Shown here piece by piece: positions 1-7,714 of a DNA stretch of 64,000 nt (positions are counted from its first letter, which is position 1; every line of letters starts with the position of its first letter). The DNA is from Bacteroidales bacterium (GTDB taxonomy: Bacteria; Bacteroidota; Bacteroidia; Bacteroidales; JAADGE01). The notes beneath the pieces were generated by a model, which was given only the letters and a program-made list of their open reading frames with translations, had not been told where the DNA came from and searched no databases. A program made the translations under genes and the position numbers. The DNA lies in contig JAKISF010000001.1 in assembly GCA_021648725.1 (NCBI GenBank), forward strand, positions 124,001 through 188,000, written 5' to 3'.

Positions 1-2
1 AA

Positions 3-701
3 TTTTCTGATGATGGCAATAAAGAAAATAATTCGGAATATTTTATTCCTGATGTAGAAAATTATATTGATTTTAACCCTAATATAATTTCAGATTTTGA
101 ATGGAAAAGATTGGGATTTTCAACAAAGCAAATTACTGTAATCCGAAAATATTTAGACAAAGGCGGCAAGTTTTATAAAAAAGAAGATTTGAAAAAGATA
201 TACGGAATTAAAGAATTTCAATACGAGAGAATAAAAAATTATATAAAAATTCCGATAAAAGAAGACAGTACTGAAATAAAGGAAAAAGAAGTTAATATTA
301 AACCGAAAGTTAATATAAACAATTTATCGATTGAAGAAATGAAAAAATACGGTAAATTTTGGCAATTCAACGCAACAAGAATTGTAAAATACAGAAATTT
401 ACTCGGCGGATATTACAAAAAAGAACAACTTCTTGAAGTTTACGGTATGAAAAGAGAATACTACCTGAAAGTTGCAGATGATATTACTATAGATAAATCA
501 AAACTTGAAAAAATCAATATTAACTTTGCCGAAGTTTCAGAACTCGGCAGGCATCCTTACATAACTTATAAAGAGGCAGAAAAAATATTGAAATACAGAA
601 ATAGAAAAGGGTCGTATAAAAATCTTGAAGATTTAATAAATAAAGAGATCGTTACAAAATCATTATACGACAAAATAAGTCCTTATTTAAAAGTGAAATA
701 A
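3..701 (+). CDS. Helix-hairpin-helix (ComEA-like) protein, 5'-truncated by the window edge
   Basis: The frame is open from base 3, so the gene starts upstream of the window; the TTG at 111 is not a convincing start because coding-like sequence continues before it. The visible 232 residues hold three related units of about 60-70 residues. Each begins near an NPN/NIN turn and carries a Y-R-x-x-x-G-x-[FY]-K-x-x-x-x-L helix-hairpin-helix pattern (for example KYRNLLGGYYKKEQL and KYRNRKGSYKNLEDL). Helix-hairpin-helix units bind DNA non-specifically, and Bacteroidota carry multi-unit ComEA-like proteins of this kind, some with an N-terminal signal peptide that would lie off-window here. A role in DNA binding or uptake is inferred. 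The next gene starts 3 nt after the stop, which suggests cotranscription. Confidence 0.75.
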   Translation, partial: FSDDGNKENNSEYFIPDVENYIDFNPNIISDFEWKRLGFSTKQITVIRKYLDKGGKFYKKEDLKKIYGIKEFQYERIKNYIKIPIKEDSTEIKEKEVNIKPKVNINNLSIEEMKKYGKFWQFNATRIVKYRNLLGGYYKKEQLLEVYGMKREYYLKVADDITIDKSKLEKININFAEVSELGRHPYITYKEAEKILKYRNRKGSYKNLEDLINKEIVTKSLYDKISPYLKVK

Positions 702-704
702 AAA

Positions 705-983
705 ATGAACAGGAAAAAAAATAAAAAAGAAATATTTCTGAAACAACAAAAAGAACCTTCAAAGATAACTTTAAAATTAAACAGGGCTTGTATCTTCGGA
801 GGATCTTTGGCTGAAATAAAAAGACTTGTGGCAGAAAATGAATATACAATTCCTGAATTAGAACATGCTGTTTCGGTTTTAAGAGGAAGCGTAACAAGTG
901 CACTTGAAAACAATTTAGCAGAAGAAGCAGAAATGTTTTTAAAGAAAATTATTAAAGGAAAAAAACTTTTGAAAAGGATATGA
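705..983 (+). CDS. Small hypothetical protein (92 aa)
   Basis: I do not recognise this family. The protein has a very basic N-terminus (residues 1-20 rich in Lys), followed by about 60 residues that look like two or three helices (LAEIKRLVAENEYTIPELEHAV and a second helix ending in a Lys-rich tail). There is no signal peptide, membrane segment or cysteine motif. It starts with ATG 3 nt after the upstream helix-hairpin-helix gene, so translation of the two is probably linked; that argues it is real despite its size. Its basic character would fit nucleic-acid or ribosome binding, but that is only a guess. Confidence 0.55.
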   Translation: MNRKKNKKEIFLKQQKEPSKITLKLNRACIFGGSLAEIKRLVAENEYTIPELEHAVSVLRGSVTSALENNLAEEAEMFLKKIIKGKKLLKRI

Positions 984-1061
984 TTTTATTCTTTTAAGGT
1001 AATCTTTTTTCATTTTTATTTTATTTATATTTACAAAATAAAAATTCTAAATATATTTAAA

Positions 1062-2207
1062 ATGAATTTCGATTTATCAGAAGAACATAAATTAATACGC
1101 CAAACCGTAAGAAATTTTGCCGAAAGAGAGATTAAACCTGTTGCACAAGAATTAGACGAAAAAGGAGAATTCTCTGTTGATTTAACAAAAAAAATGGGAG
1201 AATTAGGTTTGTTCGGAATGTATTTACCTGAAAAATTCGGAGGGCAGGGACTTGATACACTTTCATATATTATAGCTGTTGAGGAACTTGCAAGAATCGA
1301 CAGTTCACAAGCGGCAACACTTGCAGCACATAACTCATTGGGTATCGGTCCAATCTATTATTTCGGAACAAAAGAACAAAAAGAAAAATATTTGCCGAAG
1401 CTTTGTACAGGAGAGCATCTTTGGGCATTCGGTTTAACCGAACCCGATGCAGGTTCAGATTCCAGAGGAACCAAAACAACAGGCAAACTCGTAAACGGAG
1501 AGTGGGTTATAAACGGTTCAAAGATTTTTATTACAAACGGAGCTTCGAAGATTGCAATGGGAGCAACGGTGCAAACAGTTGCAAAAACAGAAGGAAGAGA
1601 ACGAAAGTTTACAACAATCCTTGTTGATAAAGGAACAAAAGGATACAGCACTATACCCATGCACGGAAAAATGATGTGGCGAGCATCAGATACTGCTGAA
1701 TTGTATTTTGATGATTGCAGAGTTCCGAAGGAGAATATTCTCGGAAAAGAGGGGCAAGGTTCTAAAATTATGTTGAGCACGCTTGATAACGGTCGCTTGT
1801 CTATTGCTGCAATGGGACTTGGGTTGGCACAAGGAGCATTAGAAATGGCAGTTCAATACTCAAAAGAAAGAAAACAATTCGGAAGAGAAATTAATAAGTT
1901 TCAAGCAATTTCTTTTCGTCTTGCTGACATGGCAATGAAAGTTGAACTCGGCAGAAACTTATTATATAAAGCATGTTGGTTGAAAGATAATAAAAAACCT
2001 TTCGGAAAAGAGGCTGCTATGTCCAAATTATACTGTTCAGAAATTGCAAAAGAAGTTGCAGACGACGCTGTTCAAATTCACGGAGGTTACGGCTTGATGA
2101 AGGATTATCCGATTGAAAGGTTTTTCAGAGACCAGAGGTTATTGCAAATAGGAGAGGGAACGTCAGAAATTCAAAGATTAGTAATTGCAAGAGAAGTATT
2201 AAAATAA
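1062..2207 (+). CDS. Acyl-CoA dehydrogenase (short-chain/butyryl-CoA type)
   Basis: An FAD-dependent enzyme that oxidises acyl-CoA to trans-2-enoyl-CoA and passes electrons to electron transfer flavoprotein. The 381 aa match the usual family length. The N-terminal helical domain starts at MNFDLSEEHKLI. The family signature WAFGLTEPDAGSD is near residues 119-131. The C-terminal QIHGGYG and RD motifs are followed by IGEGTSEIQR, where Glu365 is the expected catalytic base of short-chain enzymes. Chain-length specificity cannot be fixed from sequence. It stands alone: rpsU downstream has its own promoter, and no ETF or thiolase gene is nearby. A weak TATATTTA box at 1026-1033 might be its promoter. 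Confidence 0.93.
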   Translation: MNFDLSEEHKLIRQTVRNFAEREIKPVAQELDEKGEFSVDLTKKMGELGLFGMYLPEKFGGQGLDTLSYIIAVEELARIDSSQAATLAAHNSLGIGPIYYFGTKEQKEKYLPKLCTGEHLWAFGLTEPDAGSDSRGTKTTGKLVNGEWVINGSKIFITNGASKIAMGATVQTVAKTEGRERKFTTILVDKGTKGYSTIPMHGKMMWRASDTAELYFDDCRVPKENILGKEGQGSKIMLSTLDNGRLSIAAMGLGLAQGALEMAVQYSKERKQFGREINKFQAISFRLADMAMKVELGRNLLYKACWLKDNKKPFGKEAAMSKLYCSEIAKEVADDAVQIHGGYGLMKDYPIERFFRDQRLLQIGEGTSEIQRLVIAREVLK

Positions 2208-2240
2208 AATTTTAACAATTTGTTGTTTTTGTGAAAAATA

Positions 2241-2271
2241 TTTGTTATTTTTATAGTAATTAATAAATTTG
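2241..2271 (+). promoter_or_regulatory. Bacteroidota-type promoter for rpsU
   Basis: TTTG at 2241-2244 and TAAATTTG at 2264-2271 are separated by 19 bp. This matches the -33 TTTG / -7 TAnnTTTG promoter known from Bacteroides. Transcription should begin near 2275-2279, giving a leader of about 40 nt that carries the strong ribosome binding site of rpsU. Confidence 0.75.
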
Positions 2272-2302
2272 CCGTTTAAAATTTTTATAACAATAATTAA
2301 AA

Positions 2303-2310
2303 AAAGGAGA
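2303..2310 (+). promoter_or_regulatory. Strong Shine-Dalgarno sequence of rpsU
   Basis: AAAGGAGA lies with its GGAG core at 2306-2309, six nt before the rpsU ATG at 2316. This is a textbook Shine-Dalgarno. Nearly all other genes here, including tuf, the ribosomal protein genes and rpoB, lack one and have only A/T-rich leaders. In Bacteroidota the anti-SD of 16S rRNA is sequestered on the ribosome partly by bS21, so a strong SD on the bS21 gene suggests autoregulation. Confidence 0.85.
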
Positions 2311-2315
2311 TTTTT

Positions 2316-2510
2316 ATGATTAAAATACCCGTTAAAGAAGGCGAAAGCATTGAAAGAGCTTTAAAAAGATTAAAACGAAAAATTGACAGAACAGGTGTTA
2401 TTAAAGAAGTTCGTATCAGAAAACAATTTAATAAACCTTCTGTTTTAAAACGTCAACAACTTATTAAAGCTATATATGTTGAGCAGTTAAGAAGAGAAGA
2501 AAACGAGTAG
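2316..2510 (+). CDS. rpsU: 30S ribosomal protein bS21
   Basis: A small basic protein of the 30S platform, bound near the 3' end of 16S rRNA. The 64 aa and the pattern IPVKEGESIERALKRLKRK followed by a basic helix are typical bS21. Tyr54, in KAIYVEQ, is in the C-terminal helix; I recall this residue as part of the pocket that holds the anti-Shine-Dalgarno in Flavobacterium ribosomes. The gene has its own promoter (2241-2271), an unusually strong Shine-Dalgarno (2303-2310) and its own terminator (2524-2561), so it is a single-gene unit. Regulation by free bS21 level is an inference from that leader. Confidence 0.97.
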   Translation: MIKIPVKEGESIERALKRLKRKIDRTGVIKEVRIRKQFNKPSVLKRQQLIKAIYVEQLRREENE

Positions 2511-2523
2511 TTTAGTTTTTCAC

Positions 2524-2561
2524 ATTACTTTTCTGAGGTTTTTTTACTTCGGGAAAGTAAT
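2524..2561 (+). terminator. Rho-independent terminator after rpsU
   Basis: Arms 2524-2539 and 2546-2561 pair over 16 bp with three G-U wobbles, with a six-T loop, followed by TTTCTC. It begins 13 nt after the rpsU stop and separates rpsU from the recombinase gene. Confidence 0.75.
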
Positions 2562-2610
2562 TTTCTCGATTGAATTTTATTTCTGTAGAATCTCGAAAAT
2601 TTTATTGTCA

Positions 2611-3501
2611 ATGCATAAGGAGAAATTCTTAAAATATTTAGAATTCCGAAAAAAATATTCTCTCCATACAATAAATTCTTATGCACGTGATTTAGCCCAA
2701 TTTGAAAATTTCTGTTCAGACTTCTTCCCTGAAAATAAAGTTAACGGAATAGTCGTTGATTTTAAAATTATCAGAAGATGGATTTCTTCATTAGCCGAAA
2801 AAGGAATAAGTACAAAAACAATAAACAGAAAATTATCAACTCTCAGAACATATTATAATTTTTTAATGCGAGAGGGACTTACCGAAACAAATCCTGCCGT
2901 GAAAGTTGTTCGTCCTAAAACCGAAAAAAAGTTACCCGAATTTATCAGTGAAGAAAAAATTAACGTATTATTAGACAGTGATTTATTTGATGACAATTTT
3001 GAAGGTGTCAGAAATAAACTAATGATAGAACTCTTATACGGAACAGGAATGAGAAGGGCCGAATTGATAGTAATTAAAATATTTGATATAGATATAGATA
3101 AAATGACAGTAAAAGTTACAGGTAAAGGAAACAAACAGAGAATTATTCCCTTCCCGGTTGTTTTTAAATCATTAATAAAAAGATATACAAAGTTGCGAGA
3201 AGAGCAAACCCCCGAAACAAACCATTTTTTTATAACTAAATCAGGTAAAGAAATATATCCGAATTTGGTATATCGAGTTGTTACTAAAAATATTTCACTT
3301 GTTTCTTCCGTTAAAAAGAGAAGCCCGCATACTTTAAGACATTCTTACGCGACACATTTATTAAACAACGGGGCAGATATAAATGCCGTAAAAGAATTAT
3401 TAGGACATGCAAATTTATCGGCAACACAAATATACACACACAATACATTTGAAAAACTAAATAAAATTTATAAACAAGCTCACCCCAGAGCAAAAAAATA
3501 A
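2611..3501 (+). CDS. Tyrosine recombinase, XerC/XerD family
   Basis: A site-specific recombinase, most likely acting at dif to resolve chromosome dimers. The length of 296 aa is normal for Xer proteins. The N-terminal SAM-like DNA-binding domain (about residues 1-85) is followed by the catalytic domain. From the ATG at 2611 the catalytic residues are Arg148 (GTGMRRAEL), Lys172 (TGKGNKQR), His240-x-x-Arg243 (PHTLRHSYATHLL), His266 (LLGH) and nucleophile Tyr275 (IYTH). A TTG at 2605 in frame would add two residues; I prefer the ATG. hpf begins 5 nt after the stop, so the two are cotranscribed. I cannot tell XerC from XerD without a comparison. No integron or mobile-element context is visible. 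Confidence 0.93.
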   Translation: MHKEKFLKYLEFRKKYSLHTINSYARDLAQFENFCSDFFPENKVNGIVVDFKIIRRWISSLAEKGISTKTINRKLSTLRTYYNFLMREGLTETNPAVKVVRPKTEKKLPEFISEEKINVLLDSDLFDDNFEGVRNKLMIELLYGTGMRRAELIVIKIFDIDIDKMTVKVTGKGNKQRIIPFPVVFKSLIKRYTKLREEQTPETNHFFITKSGKEIYPNLVYRVVTKNISLVSSVKKRSPHTLRHSYATHLLNNGADINAVKELLGHANLSATQIYTHNTFEKLNKIYKQAHPRAKK

Positions 3502-3506
3502 ATATT

Positions 3507-3806
3507 ATGGATATAAACATAAAAACTACGCATTTCGATGCAGACAAAAAATTAATTGATTTTGTAAACAATAAAGTCAATAAACTGGATAAATATTTTG
3601 ACGGAATAATAAGGTCAGAAGTTTCTCTTAATTATAACAAATCAAAGAAAAAATTTACGGAAAATAAAGAAGCTAAAATCAAAATTGAAATACCCGGCAG
3701 TGATTTATTTGCAGAAAAAGAAGCAACAACATTTGAAGAAGCTATTGACCTAACCCTTGATGCTCTTGAAAAACAAGTTAAAAAATACAAAAGTAAATTG
3801 AAGTAA
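3507..3806 (+). CDS. hpf: Ribosome hibernation-promoting factor, short form (HPF/RaiA)
   Basis: Binds the 30S decoding region in stationary phase and inactivates or dimerises ribosomes. The 99 aa make a single HPF/YfiA domain with the beta-alpha-beta-beta-beta-alpha pattern: MDINIKTTHFDADKKL at the start, the ATTFEEAIDLTLDALEKQVKKYKSK helix at the end. There is no C-terminal dimerisation extension, so it is the short type. It lies 5 nt after the recombinase gene and just upstream of the tRNA-tuf promoter. This neighbourhood (bS21, recombinase, HPF, tRNAs, tuf) is, as far as I know, common in Bacteroidota. Confidence 0.93.
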   Translation: MDINIKTTHFDADKKLIDFVNNKVNKLDKYFDGIIRSEVSLNYNKSKKKFTENKEAKIKIEIPGSDLFAEKEATTFEEAIDLTLDALEKQVKKYKSKLK

Positions 3807-3838
3807 ATTAAAAAAATATTAAAATATTAAAAAAACAT

Positions 3839-3870
3839 TTTGGTTGCTTAAAAAATAATCTTTACATTTG
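3839..3870 (+). promoter_or_regulatory. Promoter of the tRNA-tuf operon
   Basis: TTTG at 3839-3842 and TACATTTG at 3863-3870, spaced by 20 bp, fit the Bacteroidota housekeeping consensus exactly. It faces the tRNA cluster that begins at 3946, so the precursor has a leader of about 70 nt. It is the best-matching promoter in the window, as expected for a highly expressed stable-RNA/tuf operon. Confidence 0.85.
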
Positions 3871-3945
3871 CAAACCGATTTTTGAGAGTAACGAAGAAAT
3901 CGAGACAGTTCTTTATAGGAAATAGTTTATCTTTAAAAGAGTTTT

Positions 3946-4019
3946 GCCGATATAGCTCAGTTGGCCAGAGCAGCTGATTTGTAATCAGCCGGTCGGCGGT
4001 TCGAATCCGTCTATCGGCT
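3946..4019 (+). tRNA. tRNA-Thr (anticodon TGT)
   Basis: A 74-nt cloverleaf with acceptor arms GCCGATA/TATCGGC, GTTCGAATCC T-arm and anticodon loop TTTGTAA closed by GCTGA/TCAGC. It reads ACA and related codons. First of four tRNAs ahead of tuf. CCA is not encoded. Confidence 0.97.
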
Positions 4020-4034
4020 CTTTTTTTGAAATAA

Positions 4035-4116
4035 GGGGGGATTCCGGAGCGGTCAAACGGGGCAGACTGTAAATCTGTTGGCATAGCCTTCGGAGGTTCG
4101 AATCCTCCTCCCCCCA
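4035..4116 (+). tRNA. tRNA-Tyr (anticodon GTA)
   Basis: An 82-nt tRNA with a long variable arm, as expected for bacterial tRNA-Tyr. The acceptor stem is GGGGGGA/TCCCCCC, the discriminator is A, and the anticodon loop CTGTAAA carries GTA. Confidence 0.97.
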
Positions 4117-4146
4117 CAAATCAAAAAAAGGAGATAATAAAAAAAT

Positions 4147-4219
4147 GCGGGAGTAGCTCAGTTGGTAGAGCGGCAGCCTTCCAAGCTGCAGGTCGCGGGT
4201 TCGAGCCTCGTCTTCCGCT
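4147..4219 (+). tRNA. tRNA-Gly (anticodon TCC)
   Basis: A 73-nt cloverleaf with acceptor GCGGGAG/CTTCCGC (one G-U pair) and anticodon loop CTTCCAA closed by GCAGC/GCTGC. It reads GGA and GGG. Confidence 0.97.
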
Positions 4220-4232
4220 CTTTTTTTTATTA

Positions 4233-4304
4233 GCCGATGTAGCTCAGGGGTAGAGCGTTTCCTTGGTAAGGAAGAGGTCACGAGTTCAATTCTCGTCATC
4301 GGCT
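4233..4304 (+). tRNA. tRNA-Thr (anticodon GGT)
   Basis: A 72-nt cloverleaf with acceptor GCCGATG/CATCGGC and anticodon loop TTGGTAA carrying GGT, reading ACC and ACU. It is the second tRNA-Thr of the cluster and lies 61 nt before the tuf start. Confidence 0.97.
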
Positions 4305-4365
4305 CAACATTAAAAAATATATGTAAAAAAGTTTTTCAATCACTTTATAATAAATTTAAATAATC

Positions 4366-5553
4366 ATGGCTAAAGAAAAATTTGACAGGTCAAAACCACA
4401 CCTAAATATCGGAACAATCGGTCACGTTGACCACGGAAAAACTACTTTAACAGCAGCGATTACCTTAACACTAAGTAAAAAAGGTTTATGCGAAGTTAAA
4501 GATTTTGATTCTATTGATAATGCTCCGGAAGAAAAAGAAAGGGGTATTACTATTAATACTGCTCACGTTGAATATTCAACTGAAAAAAGACACTATGCAC
4601 ATGTTGACTGTCCCGGTCACGCCGATTACGTGAAAAATATGGTAACAGGTGCTGCTCAAATGGACGGTGCTATTATTGTTGTCGCCGGAACTGACGGTCC
4701 TATGCCTCAAACTCGTGAACATATTCTTTTAGCTAGACAAGTAAACGTTCCTAAAATCGTTGTTTTTATCAATAAAGTTGATATGGTTGACGATGATGAA
4801 CTTCTTGAATTAGTTGAAATGGAAATGAGAGAACTTCTTGATTTCTATAAATATGACGGAGATAATACTCCTGTTATTATGGGATCTGCTCTTGGTGCAT
4901 TAAACGGAGAAGCAAAATGGGAAGAAAAAATAATGGAACTTATGGATGCTGTTGATGAATGGATTCCGCTTCCTCCGAGAGATGTTGATAAAGATTTCTT
5001 AATGCCGGTAGAAGATGTATTCTCAATTACAGGCAGAGGTACTGTTGCAACAGGAAGAATTGAAACCGGACTGATACATACAGGAGATGAAGTTCAGATT
5101 ATAGGTCTTGGTGCTGAAAAAATGAAATCAGTAATTACAGGAGTTGAAATGTTCAGAAAAATTCTTGATGACGGACAAGCAGGTGATAATGTAGGTTTAC
5201 TTCTCAGAGGTGTAAAAAAAGAAGATATTTCAAGAGGTATGGTTATTTGTAAACCAGGTTCAGTTAACCCTCATACAAAATTTAAAGCTGAAGTTTATGT
5301 TTTGAAAAAAGAAGAAGGCGGACGTCATACTCCGTTCCATAATAACTATAGACCCCAGTTTTATCTAAGAACACTTGATGTTACAGGAGAAATTATGTTA
5401 CCGGAAGGAACTGAAATGGTTATGCCCGGTGATAATGTTACAATTCAAGTTAATTTGATTACACCTGTTGCTCTTGATAATGGTTTAACTTTTGCTATTC
5501 GTGAAGGCGGACGTACAGTAGGAGCCGGTCAAGTAACTGAAATTATTGAATAA
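4366..5553 (+). CDS. tuf: Elongation factor Tu
   Basis: The GTPase that delivers aminoacyl-tRNA to the ribosomal A site. The 395 aa are full length. G-domain motifs are visible: GHVDHGKT at residues 19-26, the switch II DCPGH, and NKVD. Domains 2 and 3 follow, ending in [15 protein letters not shown]. It is expressed with the four upstream tRNAs, as in the thrU-tyrU-glyT-thrT-tufB operon of E. coli, and is closed by a terminator at 5572-5606. No Shine-Dalgarno is present; the leader before ATG is A/T-rich. Confidence 0.99.
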   Translation: MAKEKFDRSKPHLNIGTIGHVDHGKTTLTAAITLTLSKKGLCEVKDFDSIDNAPEEKERGITINTAHVEYSTEKRHYAHVDCPGHADYVKNMVTGAAQMDGAIIVVAGTDGPMPQTREHILLARQVNVPKIVVFINKVDMVDDDELLELVEMEMRELLDFYKYDGDNTPVIMGSALGALNGEAKWEEKIMELMDAVDEWIPLPPRDVDKDFLMPVEDVFSITGRGTVATGRIETGLIHTGDEVQIIGLGAEKMKSVITGVEMFRKILDDGQAGDNVGLLLRGVKKEDISRGMVICKPGSVNPHTKFKAEVYVLKKEEGGRHTPFHNNYRPQFYLRTLDVTGEIMLPEGTEMVMPGDNVTIQVNLITPVALDNGLTFAIREGGRTVGAGQVTEIIE

Positions 5554-5571
5554 TAATTTTGTCAAAATAAT

Positions 5572-5606
5572 ATTAATTCGGTAGTTGTTTCGGCTGCCGA
5601 ATTAAT
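5572..5606 (+). terminator. Terminator-like hairpin between tuf and tRNA-Trp
   Basis: Arms 5572-5584 and 5594-5606 pair over 13 bp with one G-U pair and a nine-nt loop, followed by TTTGTAT. It starts 18 nt after the tuf stop. The downstream run of T is short, so termination may be partial, which would let some transcripts continue into tRNA-Trp and secE. Confidence 0.65.
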
Positions 5607-5617
5607 TTGTATAACAA

Positions 5618-5690
5618 ACGGGAGTAGCTCAGTTGGTAGAGCATCGGTCTCCAAAACCGAGTGCCGGGAGTTCGAGTCTCTCCTCCCGTG
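5618..5690 (+). tRNA. tRNA-Trp (anticodon CCA)
   Basis: A 73-nt cloverleaf with acceptor ACGGGAG/CTCCCGT, discriminator G and anticodon loop CTCCAAA closed by TCGGT/ACCGA. It lies between tuf and secE and ends 13 nt before the secE start. I see no clean separate promoter. Confidence 0.97.
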
Positions 5691-5703
5691 CTAAATTTCA
5701 GAT

Positions 5704-5892
5704 ATGAAAATTAAAGGTTACGTAAAGCAGTCATATAATGAACTTGTAAATAAAGTTACTTGGCCTACATGGTCAGATTTACAAAATAGTGCAATAGTTG
5801 TGATGATTGCATCATTTATCATTGCTTTGGTTATATATCTTATGGATATATCGTTTAAATTTATTATGGATTTTATTTATAAAGCTCTTTAA
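5704..5892 (+). CDS. secE: Preprotein translocase subunit SecE
   Basis: The essential small subunit of the SecYEG channel, which clamps the two halves of SecY. The 62 aa represent the short one-TM form. An amphipathic N-terminal helix contains the conserved NKVTWPTWSDL motif (about residues 15-26), followed by one membrane segment at about 30-50. It is 7 nt ahead of nusG, the usual secE-nusG pairing. Confidence 0.96.
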   Translation: MKIKGYVKQSYNELVNKVTWPTWSDLQNSAIVVMIASFIIALVIYLMDISFKFIMDFIYKAL

Positions 5893-5899
5893 GTAAGAT

Positions 5900-6457
5900 A
5901 TGAGTGAAGTAATTGAAAATAAAGCAAAATGGTATGTTCTGAGAGCAATCGGAGGTAAAGAGAAAAAAGTAAAACTTTACATCGAAAGTGAAATCAGTCG
6001 ATTAAATCTTGAAGACTTTATTATACAGGTAATTATTCCTACAGAGAAAGTTTTTCAAGTAAGAAACGGGAAGAAAGTAAGCAGGGAGAGAAACTATTTC
6101 CCGGGCTATGTTTTCGTTGAAGCAATTTTGGTGGGTGAAATCCCCCATATTTTAAAAGGTGTTCCTAATGTTATCAATTTTTTAAGTGAAACAAAAGGAG
6201 GAGAGCCTGTGCCACTCAGACAAACAGAGGTAAACAGAATGCTTGGAAAAGTTGATGAATTAACAGAAAGCCAAGAATCTATATCAATACCTTATTTTGC
6301 AGGAGAGAATGTTAAAGTTACAGATGGACCCTTTAACGGGTTCACGGGTGTAATAGAAGAAGTTAACGAAGAAAAGAAAAAATTAAAAGTTATGGTTAAA
6401 ATCTTCGGTAGAAAAACACCTTTAGAATTAAGTTTTATGCAAGTAGAAAAAGAATAG
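5900..6457 (+). CDS. nusG: Transcription termination/antitermination protein NusG
   Basis: Binds RNA polymerase to control elongation and Rho action and links polymerase to the ribosome. The 185 aa carry the N-terminal NGN domain (KWYVLRAIGGKEKKVK, then FPGYVFVEA at about 70-80, which contacts the RpoC clamp). A KOW domain follows (VKVTDGPFNGFTGVIEEVNEEK, about 135-157). The order secE-nusG-rplK is the universal one. Confidence 0.97.
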   Translation: MSEVIENKAKWYVLRAIGGKEKKVKLYIESEISRLNLEDFIIQVIIPTEKVFQVRNGKKVSRERNYFPGYVFVEAILVGEIPHILKGVPNVINFLSETKGGEPVPLRQTEVNRMLGKVDELTESQESISIPYFAGENVKVTDGPFNGFTGVIEEVNEEKKKLKVMVKIFGRKTPLELSFMQVEKE

Positions 6458-6523
6458 CTGTTACGTTTATTTATTATAAATGCTTCCACATACACTTTTT
6501 AAACACTTTCAAAAAGAAAGAAA

Positions 6524-6961
6524 ATGGCTAAAGAAGTAACAAAAGTTGTTAAATTACAAATAAAAGGCGGTGCTGCAAACCCATCACCACCGGTTGGACC
6601 TGCATTAGGTGCTGCAGGCGTTAATATTATGGAATTCTGTAAGCAATTTAACGCCAGAACGCAAGATAAAGCAGGACAAGTTATTCCGGTAGAGATACAG
6701 GTTTACAAAGATAAGTCTTTTGATTTTGTAACAAAAACTTCACCCGCTGCAGTCCAGTTATTGCAAGCTGCTAAAATTAAGTCCGGTTCAGGTGAACCTA
6801 ACGTAGATAAAGTAGCTAAAGTAACTTGGGATCAAATCAGAGCAATTGCTGAAGATAAAATGGCAGATTTAAATGCCTTTAAAATTGAATCAGCAATGAA
6901 AATGGTTGCAGGTACGGCTAGAAGTATGGGAATTGTCGTGAAAGGCGAATTTCCCGGATAA
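6524..6961 (+). CDS. rplK: 50S ribosomal protein uL11
   Basis: Part of the GTPase-associated centre and stalk base. The 145 aa begin with the typical [20 protein letters not shown], in which the two Pro residues of the flexible N-terminal domain are present. The rRNA-binding C-terminal domain follows. It is the first gene of the rplKAJL group, after a 66-nt spacer from nusG without any convincing promoter. Confidence 0.98.
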   Translation: MAKEVTKVVKLQIKGGAANPSPPVGPALGAAGVNIMEFCKQFNARTQDKAGQVIPVEIQVYKDKSFDFVTKTSPAAVQLLQAAKIKSGSGEPNVDKVAKVTWDQIRAIAEDKMADLNAFKIESAMKMVAGTARSMGIVVKGEFPG

Positions 6962-6988
6962 GATGAATTAATTAATCTTCCTAATAAA

Positions 6989-7687
6989 ATGGCAAGAATA
7001 ACTAAAAATGTAAAGGCAGCCTTTGCTAAAGTAGAAAAAGGCAGAAAGTACTCATTGTCTGAAGCTTCATCTTTGGTAAAAGAGATAACATTCGCAAAAT
7101 TTGATTCATCTGTTGATATTGATGTCAAATTAGGTGTAGATCCGCGAAAAGCAGATCAAATGGTAAGAGGAACAGTGTCATTACCTAACGGAACAGGTAA
7201 AGACGTAAGAGTTCTCGTGCTATGCACACCTGATAAAGAAGACGAAGCTAAATCAGCAGGTGCAGATCATGTAGGGTTGGATGAATATGTCGAAAAAATC
7301 AAAGGTGGTTGGACAGATATTGATGTTATTGTAGCAACTCCGTCTGTTATGGGAAAGGTAGGTCCCTTAGGTCGAATTTTAGGACCAAGAGGTTTAATGC
7401 CGAACCCAAAAATCGGAACAGTTACAATGGATATTGCGAACACCGTAAATGAATTAAAACAAGGGAAAATAGACTTTAAAGTTGATAAGTATGGAATTAT
7501 CCATTCTTCAATAGGTAAAGTTTCCTTTGATGCTTCAAAAATTGCTGAGAATGCAAAAGAATTTTTAAATACAATTCTTAAATTAAGACCGACATCAGCA
7601 AAAGGAAGTTATATGGAAAGTATCTATATGTCCAGTACAATGAGTCCGAGTATCAGTATAGATGAAAAATCATTTATTGCTGAATAG
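6989..7687 (+). CDS. rplA: 50S ribosomal protein uL1
   Basis: Forms the L1 stalk that guides E-site tRNA release. The 232 aa are normal length. The conserved central block [19 protein letters not shown] followed by [10 protein letters not shown] is complete. In other bacteria L1 represses translation of its own operon by binding a leader that mimics 23S rRNA; I could not identify such a leader here by eye. Confidence 0.98.
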   Translation: MARITKNVKAAFAKVEKGRKYSLSEASSLVKEITFAKFDSSVDIDVKLGVDPRKADQMVRGTVSLPNGTGKDVRVLVLCTPDKEDEAKSAGADHVGLDEYVEKIKGGWTDIDVIVATPSVMGKVGPLGRILGPRGLMPNPKIGTVTMDIANTVNELKQGKIDFKVDKYGIIHSSIGKVSFDASKIAENAKEFLNTILKLRPTSAKGSYMESIYMSSTMSPSISIDEKSFIAE

Positions 7688-7714
7688 TATAAATAATTTT
7701 CAAATAATCTGATT

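Noticed and set aside
2611-3501. Tyrosine recombinase as a sign of an integrated mobile element
   Set aside because: Its residues and length are those of housekeeping XerC/XerD, its neighbours are rpsU and hpf, and there are no attachment-site repeats, cargo or phage genes.
3848-4299. Minus-strand open frames across the tRNA cluster
   Set aside because: They are antisense to four complete tRNAs; the protein-like sequence (EPPKAMPTDLQSA and similar) is the familiar artefact of translated tRNA genes.
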